Of a stretch of DNA of 64,000 nucleotides, positions 9,673 to 17,643 are shown one piece after another (the stretch's first letter is position 1; each line of letters begins with the position of its first letter). A program made the translations under genes and the position numbers. Origin of the DNA: Gp6-AA40 sp964505975 (GTDB lineage: Bacteria; Acidobacteriota; Vicinamibacteria; Vicinamibacterales; UBA2999). The notes beneath the pieces are model-generated. The model worked only from the letters and a program-made list of their open reading frames with translations. It did no database searches and was not told the origin of the DNA. The stretch is taken from NCBI GenBank assembly GCA_964505975.1, contig CAZDLW010000001.1:31296-95295 (forward strand), in the 5' to 3' direction.

Positions 9673-11337
9673 ATGCTGCACATGCACTTTCGCCAGATAC
9701 GTCTTGCTGCGTTCCTGAGTGCGTTCGTCCTGGCCGGGGATGCCGCGGCGCAGACCATCGATCCCTGCGACGGCGCCCGCGATCTCCGCCTCGTCAACGG
9801 GCGACTTCATACGATGGATTCCCAGGGCACCATCGTGTCCGAGGTGACCATCCAGGGCGGCCGGCTCGTGGCGGTTGGGGCACCGCTGGGGCGTCCGCTG
9901 AGTCCGTGCACCAGGGAGATCGACCTCGGCGGACGCACGGCGGTCCCGGGGCTCATCGACAACCACAACCACATCGTGCTCCTGGGGATCCGCCCGGGAT
10001 ACGACACGCGTCTCGAGACCGCCGCGTCCATGGCGGACGTGCAGGCCGCGCTGGCCGCGCGTGCGACAACGGTTCCCGCCGGGGGCTTCATCACCGCCAT
10101 GGGCGGCTGGAACCCGGCGCAGTTTTCGGAGAAGCGGCTGCCGACGCTGGCCGAGCTCGATGCGGCGGTTCCCGAACACCCGGTGCTCGTCTTCCAGGCC
10201 TTCACGGGTCCCGCTGCCACCAACAGCCGCGGCCGGGCGTTCTTCACTGCGAGGAACATAGCGGTGAGCGCGACCGGCGAGATCGCGGCCAACGCTCCCT
10301 CGCTCGCCGCGCTGAATGCCCTGCGGGCGGTGCAGACTCTCGAGGACCGGAAACGCGGCACGCGAGATGCGATGGCGTACTCGGCGCGCGTGGGCGTCAC
10401 GACCAACGTCGACATGGGGGCCTTCGTGCCGCCGGGCTCACCGGATGTGCACGCCTCGTTCGCCGCCGACACACTCGCGACGGCGGACCCCTTCCGCATG
10501 TACGACGCGTTTGCGGCACTCCACCAGGAGCGCCAGCTCTCCGTGCGGATCCGGTTGTTCTTCCTGACCATGGATACGCGTCCGGATTTCCCGAATCTGC
10601 GGCAGCGCCTGCTCAACACGTTCCTGGGGTTCGGCGACGACATGATGCGGCTGTCCGGCGTTGGCGAGTTCGCCACGAGCTGGCCGCTGTTCGGTCAGCC
10701 GACGCCGGCGAACTACCTCGATGCGCTGCAGTTCATTGCGCAGCAGGGATGGCCCTTCCAGCAGCACAGCCTGTCGCCAGCGGAAGATGCGTTGACGATT
10801 GACACGTTCGAACGCGTGAACGCGCGTACGCCCATTGCGCCGCTGCGGTGGTCGCTTGCGCACGCAGCTCGCATCGACTCGGAGACGATGAACCGCCTCA
10901 AAGCCATTGGCGCCGGCGTTGCCGTGCACCCGTTCGGCTACCTGGCGGGCGCGCCAGGGGCCGGACCGCCGCTCCGGACGCTCATCGACAGCGGGGTCCA
11001 TGTCGGTGCCGGTTCCGATTCGGCCCAGATTTCGACACTGAATCCGTGGCCGCTCATCTACTACATGGTCACCGGACGGAACGCCGCGGGCCAGTTGATC
11101 AACGATGGCCAGCAGATCACGCGCATGGAGGCGCTGCACCTCTACACGTCGGCGAACGGCTGGTTTCTGCGCGAGGACGACCTGCTCGGCACGCTCGAAC
11201 CTGGAAAGCTCGGCGACATCGTGGTGTTGAGCGACGATTATTTCGACCCGAACAGCGTTCCCGACGAGGCTATCAAGCGAATCCAGTCGGTACTGACCAT
11301 CGTGGATGGGAGGGTCGTGCACGACGAGATGCGATGA
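9673..11337 (+). CDS. Exported amidohydrolase (YtcJ-like metal-dependent hydrolase)
   Basis: A 554-residue protein with a signal peptide (RQIRLAAFLSAFVLAGDAAA) followed by the amidohydrolase fold: an N-terminal composite beta domain (LVNGRLHTMDSQGTIVSEV), the metal-binding strand-1 motif GLIDNHNHIVLLG, a TIM-barrel with later histidines, the strand-8 aspartate region (VGAGSDSAQISTLNP), and the C-terminal beta domain (GTLEPGKLGDIVVLSDD). Members hydrolyse amide or imide bonds of varied small molecules, and the substrate is not predictable. A TATAAT hexamer at 9588-9593 and a GC-rich hairpin near 9628-9643 lie in the leader, but no matching -35 box is seen. It may belong to the upstream exported module or be separately transcribed. 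Confidence 0.9.
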   Translation: MLHMHFRQIRLAAFLSAFVLAGDAAAQTIDPCDGARDLRLVNGRLHTMDSQGTIVSEVTIQGGRLVAVGAPLGRPLSPCTREIDLGGRTAVPGLIDNHNHIVLLGIRPGYDTRLETAASMADVQAALAARATTVPAGGFITAMGGWNPAQFSEKRLPTLAELDAAVPEHPVLVFQAFTGPAATNSRGRAFFTARNIAVSATGEIAANAPSLAALNALRAVQTLEDRKRGTRDAMAYSARVGVTTNVDMGAFVPPGSPDVHASFAADTLATADPFRMYDAFAALHQERQLSVRIRLFFLTMDTRPDFPNLRQRLLNTFLGFGDDMMRLSGVGEFATSWPLFGQPTPANYLDALQFIAQQGWPFQQHSLSPAEDALTIDTFERVNARTPIAPLRWSLAHAARIDSETMNRLKAIGAGVAVHPFGYLAGAPGAGPPLRTLIDSGVHVGAGSDSAQISTLNPWPLIYYMVTGRNAAGQLINDGQQITRMEALHLYTSANGWFLREDDLLGTLEPGKLGDIVVLSDDYFDPNSVPDEAIKRIQSVLTIVDGRVVHDEMR

Positions 11338-11402
11338 GTGAACGGCTCGGGATGCGGGCTGACGTCGTGGTCCTGGAAGGCCGCGTGCCCGAGAGCGATG
11401 TC

Positions 11403-12335
11403 TCACGTGTTTCGCGGGCTCTCCAGGGCAGCGCGGTCCCAGTCTGCCAGCGTCGCCGCGGCGTCATACGTCGTCTGCAGGAAGTCCAGCAGTGCGTCAT
11501 CCGGCGACGCCGCCTGCCGGACGGCGTCGTACGGGAGTACGAACTCGCGGAGGTCCTGGCTGTAGAACGCCTGGTCGGGCCGGACGGGGGCGCTCGCGAA
11601 TCCGGTGGGCTCGGGATACGCGTAGGCGTAGAACGCCGGAGACGGAATGGGGCCGCCGCCAGGCCAGAATCCGCAGCTGCTGACCTCGTGCGAGTACGCG
11701 TCTCGCGTGATCCGGTCCGGCAGATGTGGAATGCCTCCCGGATGTTCCGGAGCGCGCCGACCGGAGAATCGCGTAACCGCCAGATCAGGAGCGCCCCAGA
11801 AATAATGCACGGGGCTGCACTTTCCAACGAACCTGCCGCGAAACTGTTTGAAGACGCGATCCGCCTGCACCAGGACGCGCCAGAACCGGTTTGCGAACAC
11901 GGAATCGTAGGTCCGATGTATCTCGTCTTCGTCGAACAGGATGGGACTTGCCACCTCGTTGGGTGTTCTCGAGATCGTCACGGGCAGGTCCAGTTCGATC
12001 ATCTGGTTCATCAAGCGGGTGTAGAACGTGGCCACGGACTGTGGCTCGAGGGCGAATCCGCCGGTGCTCCCGTCGCTGCAGGCCACGGTGAGCCGATGAT
12101 CGACGAAGTCGAACCCGATCTCGAATACGCGCGGCCCCTGGGCCATCGGAGATGTCGTCAGCCCCCTGGCGGTCACGTACAGCGTCACGTGCCAGGTGTG
12201 ATTCACCCAGGGACTGTGCACGAGGCGGATCTTCCCCACGATCTGGGTCCACAAGTGCAGCGTGGCGCAGGTCTCGCTCCACGCCTCCAACGGCAGAGCA
12301 GGCCACGCCTCATTCGAACGCGATCGATCGGACAT
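11403..12335 (-). CDS. DUF5996 family protein
   Basis: A 310-residue, apparently cytosolic protein with no signal peptide or membrane segment. It matches the DUF5996 family from memory: the N-terminal WPALPLEAWSETCATLHLWT, VNHTWHVTLYVTARGLTT, a central FHRTYD-like region and a late ASCGFWPGGGPIPSPAFYAY segment. The family has no assigned activity and is widespread as a single-copy gene in soil bacteria. It converges on the amidohydrolase gene and diverges from the GCS2-CBS gene. The ATG at 12335 has gatggag just upstream as ribosome binding site. Confidence 0.85.
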   Translation of the reverse strand: MSDRSRSNEAWPALPLEAWSETCATLHLWTQIVGKIRLVHSPWVNHTWHVTLYVTARGLTTSPMAQGPRVFEIGFDFVDHRLTVACSDGSTGGFALEPQSVATFYTRLMNQMIELDLPVTISRTPNEVASPILFDEDEIHRTYDSVFANRFWRVLVQADRVFKQFRGRFVGKCSPVHYFWGAPDLAVTRFSGRRAPEHPGGIPHLPDRITRDAYSHEVSSCGFWPGGGPIPSPAFYAYAYPEPTGFASAPVRPDQAFYSQDLREFVLPYDAVRQAASPDDALLDFLQTTYDAAATLADWDRAALESPRNT

Positions 12336-12572
12336 GATGTCTCCATCAGGGTAGCCGCATTTTCGCGCCTTACGGGAAATAATTCCCAGCGCGCCTGGAC
12401 GTCGAGTGCGTGATGGCCTCGTGATGCCGGAAATCTGAGAGTACAGGCGCTGTCAACGACACTGTTCGGCACGCGACGGGGGCATCGCGTTTGAATTGCC
12501 ACTGAAACCCGCCGGGTACGAGTCGAGAGGTCGGGATGCCAGCCGCGCCAGGTCGCAGAAAGGGACGGTGCT

Positions 12573-14504
12573 GTGGGGGCTCAAGACGTAGACCGTGAGG
12601 CGGATGCCGCACAACTGCGGGTGTTCATCGGCCGGTTGCTGCGCGACCTCCGGGCGCTCGAGCAGATGCTGGGAGATGGACTCATCGAGTCGGGTGTGCG
12701 CCGGATCGGGGCCGAGCAGGAGTTGTGTCTCGTCGATCGGTCGTGGCGACCGGCCCTGCTGGCCATGGAGATTCTGGCGGCTTGTGACGACCCCCGATAT
12801 ACGACCGAGCTGGGCCGCTTCAACCTCGAGATCAACCTCGATCCCCTGGACTTCGCTGGAGATTGTCTTGGCCGGATGGAGCGGGAGCTCGAGACGTTGC
12901 TCGCGCACCTGCGGACCGTTGCCAGCCGTCACGGTGCCGAAGTCGTGCTGACCGGCATTCTCCCGACCATTCGCAAATCGGATCTGGCGCTGGCCAACAT
13001 GACACCACGGCCGCGGTACATCGCCCTGAGCCGTGCGTTGGACCTGTTGCGCGGTGGGCCCTATGAATTTCAACTGAAAGGCCCGGACGAGCTCATCGTC
13101 AAACATGAGTCGATGATGCTGGAGGCCTGCTGCACGAGCTTCCAGGTGCATTACCAGGTGGATCCGGACCGATTTGCGCTGCTGTACAACCTTGCCCAGG
13201 CCGTGACGGCTCCGCTGCTGGCGGCGGCCACCAACTCCCCGCTCCTGTTCGGCCGGCGGCTGTGGAGGGAAACCCGCATCCCGCTCTTCCAACAGGCGGT
13301 CGATACGCGGAGCGCCAGCCATCACATGCGTGAGCGGTCGCCCAGGGTGAGCTTCGGCCGCCAATGGGTACAGGATTCGGTGTTGGGGTTGTTCCAGGAG
13401 GACCTGGCGCGATTCAGAGTCCTGCTTGGGGCGCCGCTTCACGAGGATTCGGTCTCCCTGCTGAAACGTGGCATCTTGCCCAGGTTGGAGGCGTTGCGAC
13501 TGCACAATGGCACGGTGTATCGCTGGAATCGTGCCTGTATCGGGATCGATGGGGACAGGGCGCACCTGAGAATCGAGAACCGTGTACTCCCCTCTGGTCC
13601 GACCGTACTCGACGAGGTGGCGAACGCGGCGTTCTTTCTCGGCCTGATGAGCGGAGGCCTCGGTGTCTATGGTGACGTCACCAGGCGCATGGCCTTTCAC
13701 GACGCCGAGCACAACTTTCTCGCTGCCGCGCAGGTTGGCCTCGATGCGCAGTTCACGTGGATGGACGCTCGCGTGATTCCTGCGCGAGAGCTCATTTGCT
13801 CGGAGCTCCTGCCCGTGGCCCGTCAAGGACTGCAGGAGGCAGGGATTCTGGCAAGCGATATCGAGCGGTACCTGGGCGTCGTTTCCGAACGTGTGGCATC
13901 CGGGCGTACGGGGTCGCAGTGGCTGTTGCAGTCGCTCGCGGCGATGGAGGGCGAGGACACGAGGGATGCGCTGCTCAGCGCGCTGACTGCGGCGACGGCC
14001 ACCAGACAGTGGGAGGGAATGCCGGTGCACGAATGGCCCATGGCGCGACTTGGAGAGGGAAGTAACGCAGCAGGCCGACACGACCTGCGAATCGAAGAGT
14101 TCATGACGACAGATTTGTGTACCGTCCATCCCGATGAGCCGGTGGAACTGGCGGCCAACCTGATGGACTGGAAACACATCCGCCACATTCCGGTGGAGAA
14201 CGAGCAAGACGTGCTGGTCGGCGTCGTCTCCTGCTTCGAGATGTTCCGTTACTTTGCCCGCGATCACGGCGACGCGACTGAACCGGCGGCCGTCGGTTCC
14301 ATCATGACCAGGAATCCAAAGACGGTGGTCCCAGAGACCCTGGTGCTCGACGCGGTTGCGCTGATGCGTCGGGAAGGGATGGATTGCCTGCTCGTCGTCA
14401 AGGAAGATCGCCTGGTGGGTATTGTGACGGAGCGTGACATTCTCAACATCACCACCCGGTTGCTTACGAACGAGGTGCGGCAATCGCCTCCTGAGGCAGG
14501 TTGA
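12573..14504 (+). CDS. GCS2-family carboxylate-amine ligase fused to tandem CBS domains
   Basis: The GTG at 12573 is supported by a purine-rich site (agaaaggga) about 7 nt upstream. Residues about 15-440 form a glutamate-cysteine ligase 2 (GCS2, EgtA/GshA-like) domain: IRRIGAEQE-like start (RRIGAEQELCLVD), ELGRFNLEINLDP, SRALDLLRGGPYEF and the substrate-pocket region DEVANAAFFLGLM. Residues about 505-640 form two CBS motifs (IEEFMTTDLCTVHPDEPVEL and VGSIMTRNPKTVVPETLVLD). GCS2 enzymes join an amino group to the gamma-carboxyl of glutamate using ATP. CBS pairs usually bind adenine nucleotides, so activity may be gated by the ATP/AMP ratio. The flavin reductase frame follows at once. The exact substrate is unknown. 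Confidence 0.88.
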   Translation: MGAQDVDREADAAQLRVFIGRLLRDLRALEQMLGDGLIESGVRRIGAEQELCLVDRSWRPALLAMEILAACDDPRYTTELGRFNLEINLDPLDFAGDCLGRMERELETLLAHLRTVASRHGAEVVLTGILPTIRKSDLALANMTPRPRYIALSRALDLLRGGPYEFQLKGPDELIVKHESMMLEACCTSFQVHYQVDPDRFALLYNLAQAVTAPLLAAATNSPLLFGRRLWRETRIPLFQQAVDTRSASHHMRERSPRVSFGRQWVQDSVLGLFQEDLARFRVLLGAPLHEDSVSLLKRGILPRLEALRLHNGTVYRWNRACIGIDGDRAHLRIENRVLPSGPTVLDEVANAAFFLGLMSGGLGVYGDVTRRMAFHDAEHNFLAAAQVGLDAQFTWMDARVIPARELICSELLPVARQGLQEAGILASDIERYLGVVSERVASGRTGSQWLLQSLAAMEGEDTRDALLSALTAATATRQWEGMPVHEWPMARLGEGSNAAGRHDLRIEEFMTTDLCTVHPDEPVELAANLMDWKHIRHIPVENEQDVLVGVVSCFEMFRYFARDHGDATEPAAVGSIMTRNPKTVVPETLVLDAVALMRREGMDCLLVVKEDRLVGIVTERDILNITTRLLTNEVRQSPPEAG

Positions 14505-14587
14505 GGCGTTGCTGGTGGCAGAGGAACAGCCAGCCCGCTGGCCCGATGATGAACGGCACGATTCACAGACAACAGGGATTCGACGCC

Positions 14588-15196
14588 ATGGGCACGCCCA
14601 TACATGACCGTATCGCCACGCTGGACACGGATCGCCCCATCTGGGAGCGGTTTTTCACGGTAGCGCCGTTGGTGCTGATCGGGACGCGCGACGGCGACGG
14701 GACGTACGACCTCGCACCCAAGCACATGGCGACTCCCCTGGGATGGCAGAACTACTTCGGGTTCGTCTGTACCGCGCGGCATCGGACCTATCAGAACATC
14801 CAGCGCGAAGGCGCGTTCACGGTGAGCTACCCGAGGCCCACGCAACTGGTCGCGACGAGCCTGGCGGCTGCTCCGCGCTGTGACAACGACGCCAAGCCCA
14901 GCCTGTCGGCTCTCCAGACGTTTCGTGCCAGCCATGTGGACGGTGTGTTCGTTATCGACGCCTATGTGTTCCTCGAGTGCACGCTGCACGGCATTGTCGA
15001 TGGATTTGGCGAGAACAGTCTGATCACCGGGCGAATCGCTGCCGCGCACGTCCACGAGGATGCCTTGCGGGCATCGGACCGAGATGATCACGATGTCATC
15101 CACCAGTCGCCGTTGCTGGCGTACCTCTCGCCCGGTCGGGTGGCGCGTGTGGGACAGAGTTATTCCTTCCCGTTCCCCGTTGACTTCACACGCTGA
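14588..15196 (+). CDS. Flavin reductase-like (FMN-binding) protein
   Basis: The start at 14588 gives a protein of about 202 residues of usual family length, although upstream in-frame ATGs at 14546 and 14549 cannot be excluded. It has the split-barrel flavin reductase fold: FFTVAPLVLIGTRDGDGTYD, GWQNYFGFVCTARHRTYQNI and EGAFTVSYPRPTQL. Such proteins bind FMN and either supply reduced flavin to a monooxygenase or act as small oxidoreductases. No monooxygenase partner lies next to it. It follows the GCS2-CBS gene, which may indicate a shared transcript. A strong hairpin (arms aaccagcc/ggctggtt, 15196-15249) overlaps its stop codon and could terminate transcription. Confidence 0.88.
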   Translation: MGTPIHDRIATLDTDRPIWERFFTVAPLVLIGTRDGDGTYDLAPKHMATPLGWQNYFGFVCTARHRTYQNIQREGAFTVSYPRPTQLVATSLAAAPRCDNDAKPSLSALQTFRASHVDGVFVIDAYVFLECTLHGIVDGFGENSLITGRIAAAHVHEDALRASDRDDHDVIHQSPLLAYLSPGRVARVGQSYSFPFPVDFTR

Positions 15197-15331
15197 ACCA
15201 GCCAAGGGGCTCTGCCCCGTGATATCTCCGCAGAGCCCCTCGGCTGGTTGCCAGTATCTCTTTGCCGCTAGGACCGCTATGGGGACCGACAAACGAGTAC
15301 AAAATTCGCGTTCCGGGCCGCATAGCGGTCC
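15196..15331 (+). repeat. Double hairpin; repeat family 2, copy 1
   Basis: The first hairpin has arms aaccagcc (15196-15203) and ggctggtt (15242-15249) enclosing a second stem ggggctctg/cagagcccc, and probably terminates the flavin reductase transcript. The second has perfect 11-bp arms ggaccgctatg (15271-15281) and catagcggtcc (15321-15331). The 40 bases 15292-15331 recur at 30451-30490 with only three differences, and the phrase cggctggttgccagtatctc also recurs next to copy 2. The copy ends 11 bases before the chosen start of the M20 gene, which argues against a start upstream of 15342. Confidence 0.8.
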
Positions 15332-15341
15332 AACGCTCGCG

Positions 15342-16508
15342 ATGGATGCCGGACCGGCGCACGCTATTCTGGCCAGTCTCCGCGAACAGCTGCCGGAGAT
15401 GGTGGCGCTCCTGCAGCGGCTCGCCCTGGCCGAATCGCCATCGATGGTGCCGCAGGCGCAGCAGGCCGTCTTTGCGCCACTTGCCGAAGCCCTCGAGCGG
15501 ATCGACTACTTCGTGCGACACGTCCCGGGTCGCCAGAGCGGCGGCCATCTGTACGCGAGGCCGCGCCGGCACGTGCGCCAGAGGTCGACACAACTGCTCC
15601 TGGGGCATAGCGACACCGTGTGGCCACTGGGAACGTTGAACGAGATGCCGATCGAGATTGATGCCGGCGTGATGAAGGGGCCCGGTGTGTACGACATGAA
15701 AGGCGGGCTCGTGCAGATGATCTTCGCCCTCCGGGCCTTGAATGCCCTCCGTCTGGAGCCCGACGTGACGCCCGTCGTCTTCATCAACTCCGACGAAGAG
15801 ATCGGCAGCCGGGAGTCGACACCGTACATCCGCCGGCTGGCACGGTGTGCCAATCGTGCCCTGGTGCTGGAGCCATCCCTGGGGACGAGCGGCAAGCTCA
15901 AGACGGCGCGCAAAGGGGTCGGACGGTTCACCGTCCTGGTTCGAGGCAAAGCGGCCCATGCTGGCCTCGATCCGCAGAGTGGAGCAAGTGCCATTCTCGA
16001 GCTCTCGCACGTCATTCAGAAGCTGTTTGCCCTGAACGATGCGCACAGGGGGACTACCGTGAACGTTGGCGTCATCGATGGTGGATTGCGCCCCAATGTT
16101 GTCGCTCCGGAAAGTCGTGCGACCGTAGACGTTCGAGTCCTCACCATCGAGGATGCCCGGCGCGTGGAGGAAGAGATTCTGGGCCTCGCACCGGTGACTC
16201 CCGGTGTGACGCTGACCGTCGACGGATGCATCGGTCGTCCACCCATGGAACGCACGCCGCGCAACCGCATCCTCTGGGAGACGGCCAGAGGCCTGGCTCG
16301 AACCCTCGGTCTGGAACTGGACGACGGTGTGGCCGGAGGGGCGTCCGACGGAAACACGACGAGCCTGTTCACGGCCACCCTGGATGGCCTTGGCGCCGTT
16401 GGCGACGGCGCGCATGCCCAGCACGAGTTCGTGTACTGCGAGAGGATGGTGGAGCGAAGTGCGCTGCTGGCACTGCTCATCATGGCACCACCGGTGGCGT
16501 CTGCGTAG
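15342..16508 (+). CDS. M20 family metallopeptidase (glutamate carboxypeptidase-like)
   Basis: The ATG at 15342 is chosen because the in-frame sequence before it is occupied by an intergenic repeat. The protein is about 388 residues with the M20 metal site: LLLGHSDTVWPLG (His and catalytic Asp), VYDMKGGL (bridging Asp), INSDEEIGSRES (catalytic and metal Glu) and DGAHAQHEF (last His ligand). The dimerisation domain (KAAHAGLDPQSGASAILELS) resembles carboxypeptidase G2, which removes C-terminal glutamate from N-acyl conjugates. No signal peptide is visible, so a cytosolic role is likely. It precedes a P-loop protein and a second M20 enzyme on the same strand, which suggests one pathway for N-acyl amino acids or small peptides. 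Confidence 0.9.
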   Translation: MDAGPAHAILASLREQLPEMVALLQRLALAESPSMVPQAQQAVFAPLAEALERIDYFVRHVPGRQSGGHLYARPRRHVRQRSTQLLLGHSDTVWPLGTLNEMPIEIDAGVMKGPGVYDMKGGLVQMIFALRALNALRLEPDVTPVVFINSDEEIGSRESTPYIRRLARCANRALVLEPSLGTSGKLKTARKGVGRFTVLVRGKAAHAGLDPQSGASAILELSHVIQKLFALNDAHRGTTVNVGVIDGGLRPNVVAPESRATVDVRVLTIEDARRVEEEILGLAPVTPGVTLTVDGCIGRPPMERTPRNRILWETARGLARTLGLELDDGVAGGASDGNTTSLFTATLDGLGAVGDGAHAQHEFVYCERMVERSALLALLIMAPPVASA

Positions 16509-16556
16509 GGGCATGAGGCGAAATGCAGAATGCAGAGTGCTTCATAGGGAGCAGGA

Positions 16557-17570
16557 ATGAACGTGCGTTACTTTTTCGCGTCGCTGACCAGGATCTCCAA
16601 CCTGCCGGATGTGTCGTTCGACGTGGCGCCGTTGCCGCGAGACGCATGGCGCACCGGGGACTACGTCGTTGGTGAAGTGAGCACTCGTCCGCGGGGGCTG
16701 TCGTCGATTGAACTGGCCACCGGTCGGATGATCGAGGTGACCGACGGTGATCTGATCGTCGGTGCCTTCGGTCGGCGGTGCGCGACCCTCGAGGCCGTGG
16801 GCGACTGGCAGGAAATCGGGCCCGAGCTGGAGATGGAGGCGCTCACTTCGGCCGGTTTGTTCGGCAAGGTCACGTCGAAGTCCGCTTTTCTCCCGGCGTT
16901 GATGTCCTTGACCTACACAGGGCACGTGCTCGTCGGCGGCAAGAAGGTCGGCATGCGTGATTTCGTACCGGTGCTGCCAGAACGGCCATTCACGCTGCCC
17001 ATGGTTCTCATCGTGGGGACGTCCATGTCGGCCGGCAAGACCAGCGCGGCAAAGGTCATCGTGCGCCTGCTGAAGGAGGCGGGACTCGAGGTCATTGGCG
17101 CGAAGTTGACCGGTGCTGGACGGTACCGGGACATCCTGAGCGTGAAAGACGCGGGGGCCGATTGGGCCTTCGATTTCGTGGACGTCGGTTTGCCTTCCAC
17201 CGTGTGCCCCGAAGACGAGTACCGGACGGCCTTGCGCCAACTCCTCACGCGCATGGCAGGTCTGGACGCCGACGTCGTCGTGGCAGAAGCCGGAGCGTCA
17301 CCGCTCGAACCGTACAACGGTGCCGTCGCTATTGCCGAGATCGAGAAGAACGTGCGGTGCATGGTGTTGTGCGCCTCGGATCCGTATGGCGTCGTCGGCG
17401 TCGCCGCGGCGTTCGAGAGGCAGCCGGACGTGGTCGCCGGAGCGGCCGCGAACACGCAGGCGGGTATTCAGCTCGTCGAGAAGCTGTCCGGCATGACCGC
17501 ACTGGATCTGCTCGACAAGAAGTCGCTTCCCAGGTTGCAGGCCATCCTGAAAGGCGCGCTCGGATTCTGA
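16557..17570 (+). CDS. P-loop NTPase with N-terminal beta domain (DUF1611-like)
   Basis: A 337-residue protein starting at an ATG preceded by agggagcagga. Residues 1-145 look like a beta-rich domain (GDYVVGEVSTRPRG, TDGDLIVGAFGRR). Residues about 150-337 form a P-loop domain with Walker A GTSMSAGKTSAA, a conserved GAKLTGAGRYRDI stretch, a probable Walker B/active segment VVVAEAGASPLEPYNG and a late LCASDPYGVVG. The layout recalls DUF1611, whose members include D-glutamate N-acetyltransferases, and dethiobiotin-synthetase-like folds, but the N-terminal half does not look like a standard DUF1611 protein. It sits between two M20 deacylase-type genes, so an ATP- or acyl-CoA-dependent step on an amino acid is a reasonable guess. 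The activity is not established. Confidence 0.7.
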   Translation: MNVRYFFASLTRISNLPDVSFDVAPLPRDAWRTGDYVVGEVSTRPRGLSSIELATGRMIEVTDGDLIVGAFGRRCATLEAVGDWQEIGPELEMEALTSAGLFGKVTSKSAFLPALMSLTYTGHVLVGGKKVGMRDFVPVLPERPFTLPMVLIVGTSMSAGKTSAAKVIVRLLKEAGLEVIGAKLTGAGRYRDILSVKDAGADWAFDFVDVGLPSTVCPEDEYRTALRQLLTRMAGLDADVVVAEAGASPLEPYNGAVAIAEIEKNVRCMVLCASDPYGVVGVAAAFERQPDVVAGAAANTQAGIQLVEKLSGMTALDLLDKKSLPRLQAILKGALGF

Positions 17571-17576
17571 GAACTG

Positions 17577-17626
17577 TGGCCCGGACCGCCTTGCGGACGG
17601 AGCAAGGAGTACGAGATTCTCGTCTT
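17577..17626 (+). repeat. Possible degenerate copy of repeat family 2
   Basis: The stretch ggaccgccttgcgg followed by gagtacgagattctcgtc resembles the family 2 element (ggaccgctatg then acgagtacaaaattcgcgtt). The right arm has been lost, and acgagattctcgt forms a small hairpin by itself. The resemblance is partial and may be chance. Confidence 0.35.
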
Positions 17627-17643
17627 GGGACCTCCCTGAAGAC

